A stretch of 39,399 nucleotides of DNA, taken from an uncultured Candidatus Saccharibacteria bacterium. Lineage in GTDB: Bacteria; Patescibacteriota; Saccharimonadia; Saccharimonadales; Saccharimonadaceae. The stretch spans positions 1 to 39,399 of the forward strand of contig CAMYWN010000003.1 in the NCBI GenBank assembly GCA_947302765.1, in the 5' to 3' direction. Below the pieces are notes generated by a model. It was not told where the DNA came from. It was given only the letters and a program-made list of their open reading frames with translations, and searched no databases. How positions within the stretch are numbered: the first letter of the stretch is position 1; each line of letters opens with the position of its first letter. The translations under genes and the position numbers were made by a program. This document shows, in pieces, positions 38,411 through 39,399 of this stretch.

Positions 38411-39399
38411 TTAGGGTTTTTCCACTTTATTAAAGTAGTACTTATCGTCTTCACCCTTATCAAATACAAAACGGTAGTTAGAGTAATCCTTGTAATTTGA
38501 TTCATTGAGAGTAAAACTGCGAGCCTCATCATCACTGTTATAAGTCGCACACACTTTTGCATCTTCCGAGACGGCGGGTTCTTCTAAGAAAGCAATGTCG
38601 CAATATACGTAATATGGGGCACCTTCAGTATTATGCCCTTCTGGATTTGTACCGAATGTAGGCGCCAAAAACGCCGTGGAGGTGTATACATACGCATGAT
38701 TGTCATCGGTAGTGTAGCGATTCTTGTAGTAGAATCTTTCATATGGCGTCATGCCACCGCAACCAAGAACATCATCGTAGTAAAAACCATATTGCGAATT
38801 ATATCTATACCCTCCACAAGCAGAGCCATAATCATTAGGAATTATTTCTTTATTAAATACTTCTTTATACTTTTGAATAACTACGTCTTTACTAACACCT
38901 TCAGCGAGTTCCTGGCGAAAGTATTTTTCGTTGTCACCACTGTAGCCGGTTTGAGCAAGAGCGGCAAGAATCTCTTGCTCATTCAATGGTTTCATTGTCA
39001 GAGTGTGCCTAATGAGCGAATTTACTTTGGCGCGTTCCGATAGGTCTCCATTATGAAACAATTCTTCATCATAATACCCAATCCCTCTACCGGTTGCAAA
39101 GGTTGGATCTGTATTGTCAACATTGAAAAGTATGGCGATTTTTTTATCGAGGTCTTTTTTGAGAAGAGTGTCGGTGATTTCGGTTTCTTCGGTAGTAGTT
39201 GGCTCTTCCGAAGCAGTGGGGGATTGGTTGTTGTTCGGAGTTGGAGCTGGGTTAGATGTTGAGGTAGTGAAATAGAGGTAGGCGAAGACTGCGGCGGCGA
39301 TTAGACTGATTAAGGCGAGGGTGCCGAGACACCAGATTAGGGGTTTTTGAGATTTTGGGGGACCTAGGATAATATCGCCTGTGTCGGCGCGATTCTTGA
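38411..39399 (-). CDS. Membrane-anchored surface protein, 5' end outside the window
   Basis: Partial: the frame is open to the right edge, so the start lies beyond it; about 329 residues are present. Reading from the edge: a short cytoplasmic stretch (GDIILGPPKSQKP), one membrane helix (LIWCLGTLALISLIAAAVFA), a Pro/Thr/Ser/Glu-rich stalk, then a globular external domain with Tyr- and Gly-rich segments (YGSACGGYRYNSQYGF, DVLGCGGMTPYERFYY) and four cysteines. A TTG near 39061 could be mistaken for the start, but the upstream helix and stalk read through it in frame. The family is not recognised. A cell-surface role is inferred from topology. Confidence 0.75.
   Translation of the reverse strand, partial: KNRADTGDIILGPPKSQKPLIWCLGTLALISLIAAAVFAYLYFTTSTSNPAPTPNNNQSPTASEEPTTTEETEITDTLLKKDLDKKIAILFNVDNTDPTFATGRGIGYYDEELFHNGDLSERAKVNSLIRHTLTMKPLNEQEILAALAQTGYSGDNEKYFRQELAEGVSKDVVIQKYKEVFNKEIIPNDYGSACGGYRYNSQYGFYYDDVLGCGGMTPYERFYYKNRYTTDDNHAYVYTSTAFLAPTFGTNPEGHNTEGAPYYVYCDIAFLEEPAVSEDAKVCATYNSDDEARSFTLNESNYKDYSNYRFVFDKGEDDKYYFNKVEKP

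Noticed and set aside
1-39399. TGA recoded as Gly or Trp
   Set aside because: Conserved genes are intact under the standard code with no internal TGA; only the lack of TGA stops is supported.
1-39399. Insertion sequences or prophage genes
   Set aside because: No transposase, integrase-phage module or terminal inverted repeats around a transposase gene were seen.

Overview
The window looks like a chromosomal segment of a Candidatus Saccharibacteria (TM7)-type ultrasmall bacterium, or a close Patescibacteria relative. The grounds are its gene content: a compact type IV pilus cluster, a VirB2-like protein with an Ig/C39 fusion, a divergent membrane pyrophosphatase, amino-acid import genes and many large proteins without clear relatives. 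The lineage call is inference; there is no rRNA gene here. The standard code fits every gene. All 37 protein genes whose stop I read end in TAA (21) or TAG (16), and none ends in TGA.

Layout. 1-1730: an ASCH-GNAT fusion, a possible small RNA and an orphan gene. 1739-5633: a membrane-anchored PrsA/SurA-like foldase divergent from tRNA-Arg(CCT), then a polar amino-acid ABC importer whose binding-protein and permease genes are separated by two structured repeats. 5635-6142: a BrnT/BrnA toxin-antitoxin pair with a perfect palindromic operator. 6239-11850: ndk and a 1663-aa protein of unknown function. 11887-12825: a Xer-type tyrosine recombinase. 12864-23490: type IV pilus genes (pilin-like protein, prepilin peptidase, two major-pilin-like genes, PilC, PilT, PilB, a 77-aa protein, PilO, PilN, PilM). 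23611-25977: rpsF-ssb-rpsR-efp-tlyA operon. 26200-28583: two surface proteins, one a VirB2-BIG2-BIG2-C39 fusion. 28702-31945: FtsK and an HD-domain protein. 32106-32507: tRNA-Gln(TTG) followed by repeated copies of its own 3' end and large hairpins. 32788-38360: membrane pyrophosphatase, rlmH, a two-gene HTH/coiled-coil operon and tsaD. 38411 to the right edge: a partial membrane-anchored surface protein.

Two genome-style features stand out. First, 13 genes have a -10 box exactly 6 bp before the ATG and no ribosome-binding site, so their mRNAs are probably leaderless; downstream operon genes carry AGGAG-type sites instead. Second, structured hairpin elements sit next to gene 3' ends and are flanked by 18-21 bp copies of those ends. 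This occurs after both tRNAs and at the stop codon of the binding-protein gene. Paired copies show compensatory base changes. This is the best candidate here for an undescribed element or RNA family.

The rest is mostly core biology of a host-dependent cell: amino-acid import, pili for host contact or twitching, surface proteins, DNA segregation (FtsK/Xer), and translation and tRNA modification (EF-P, TlyA, RlmH, TsaD).
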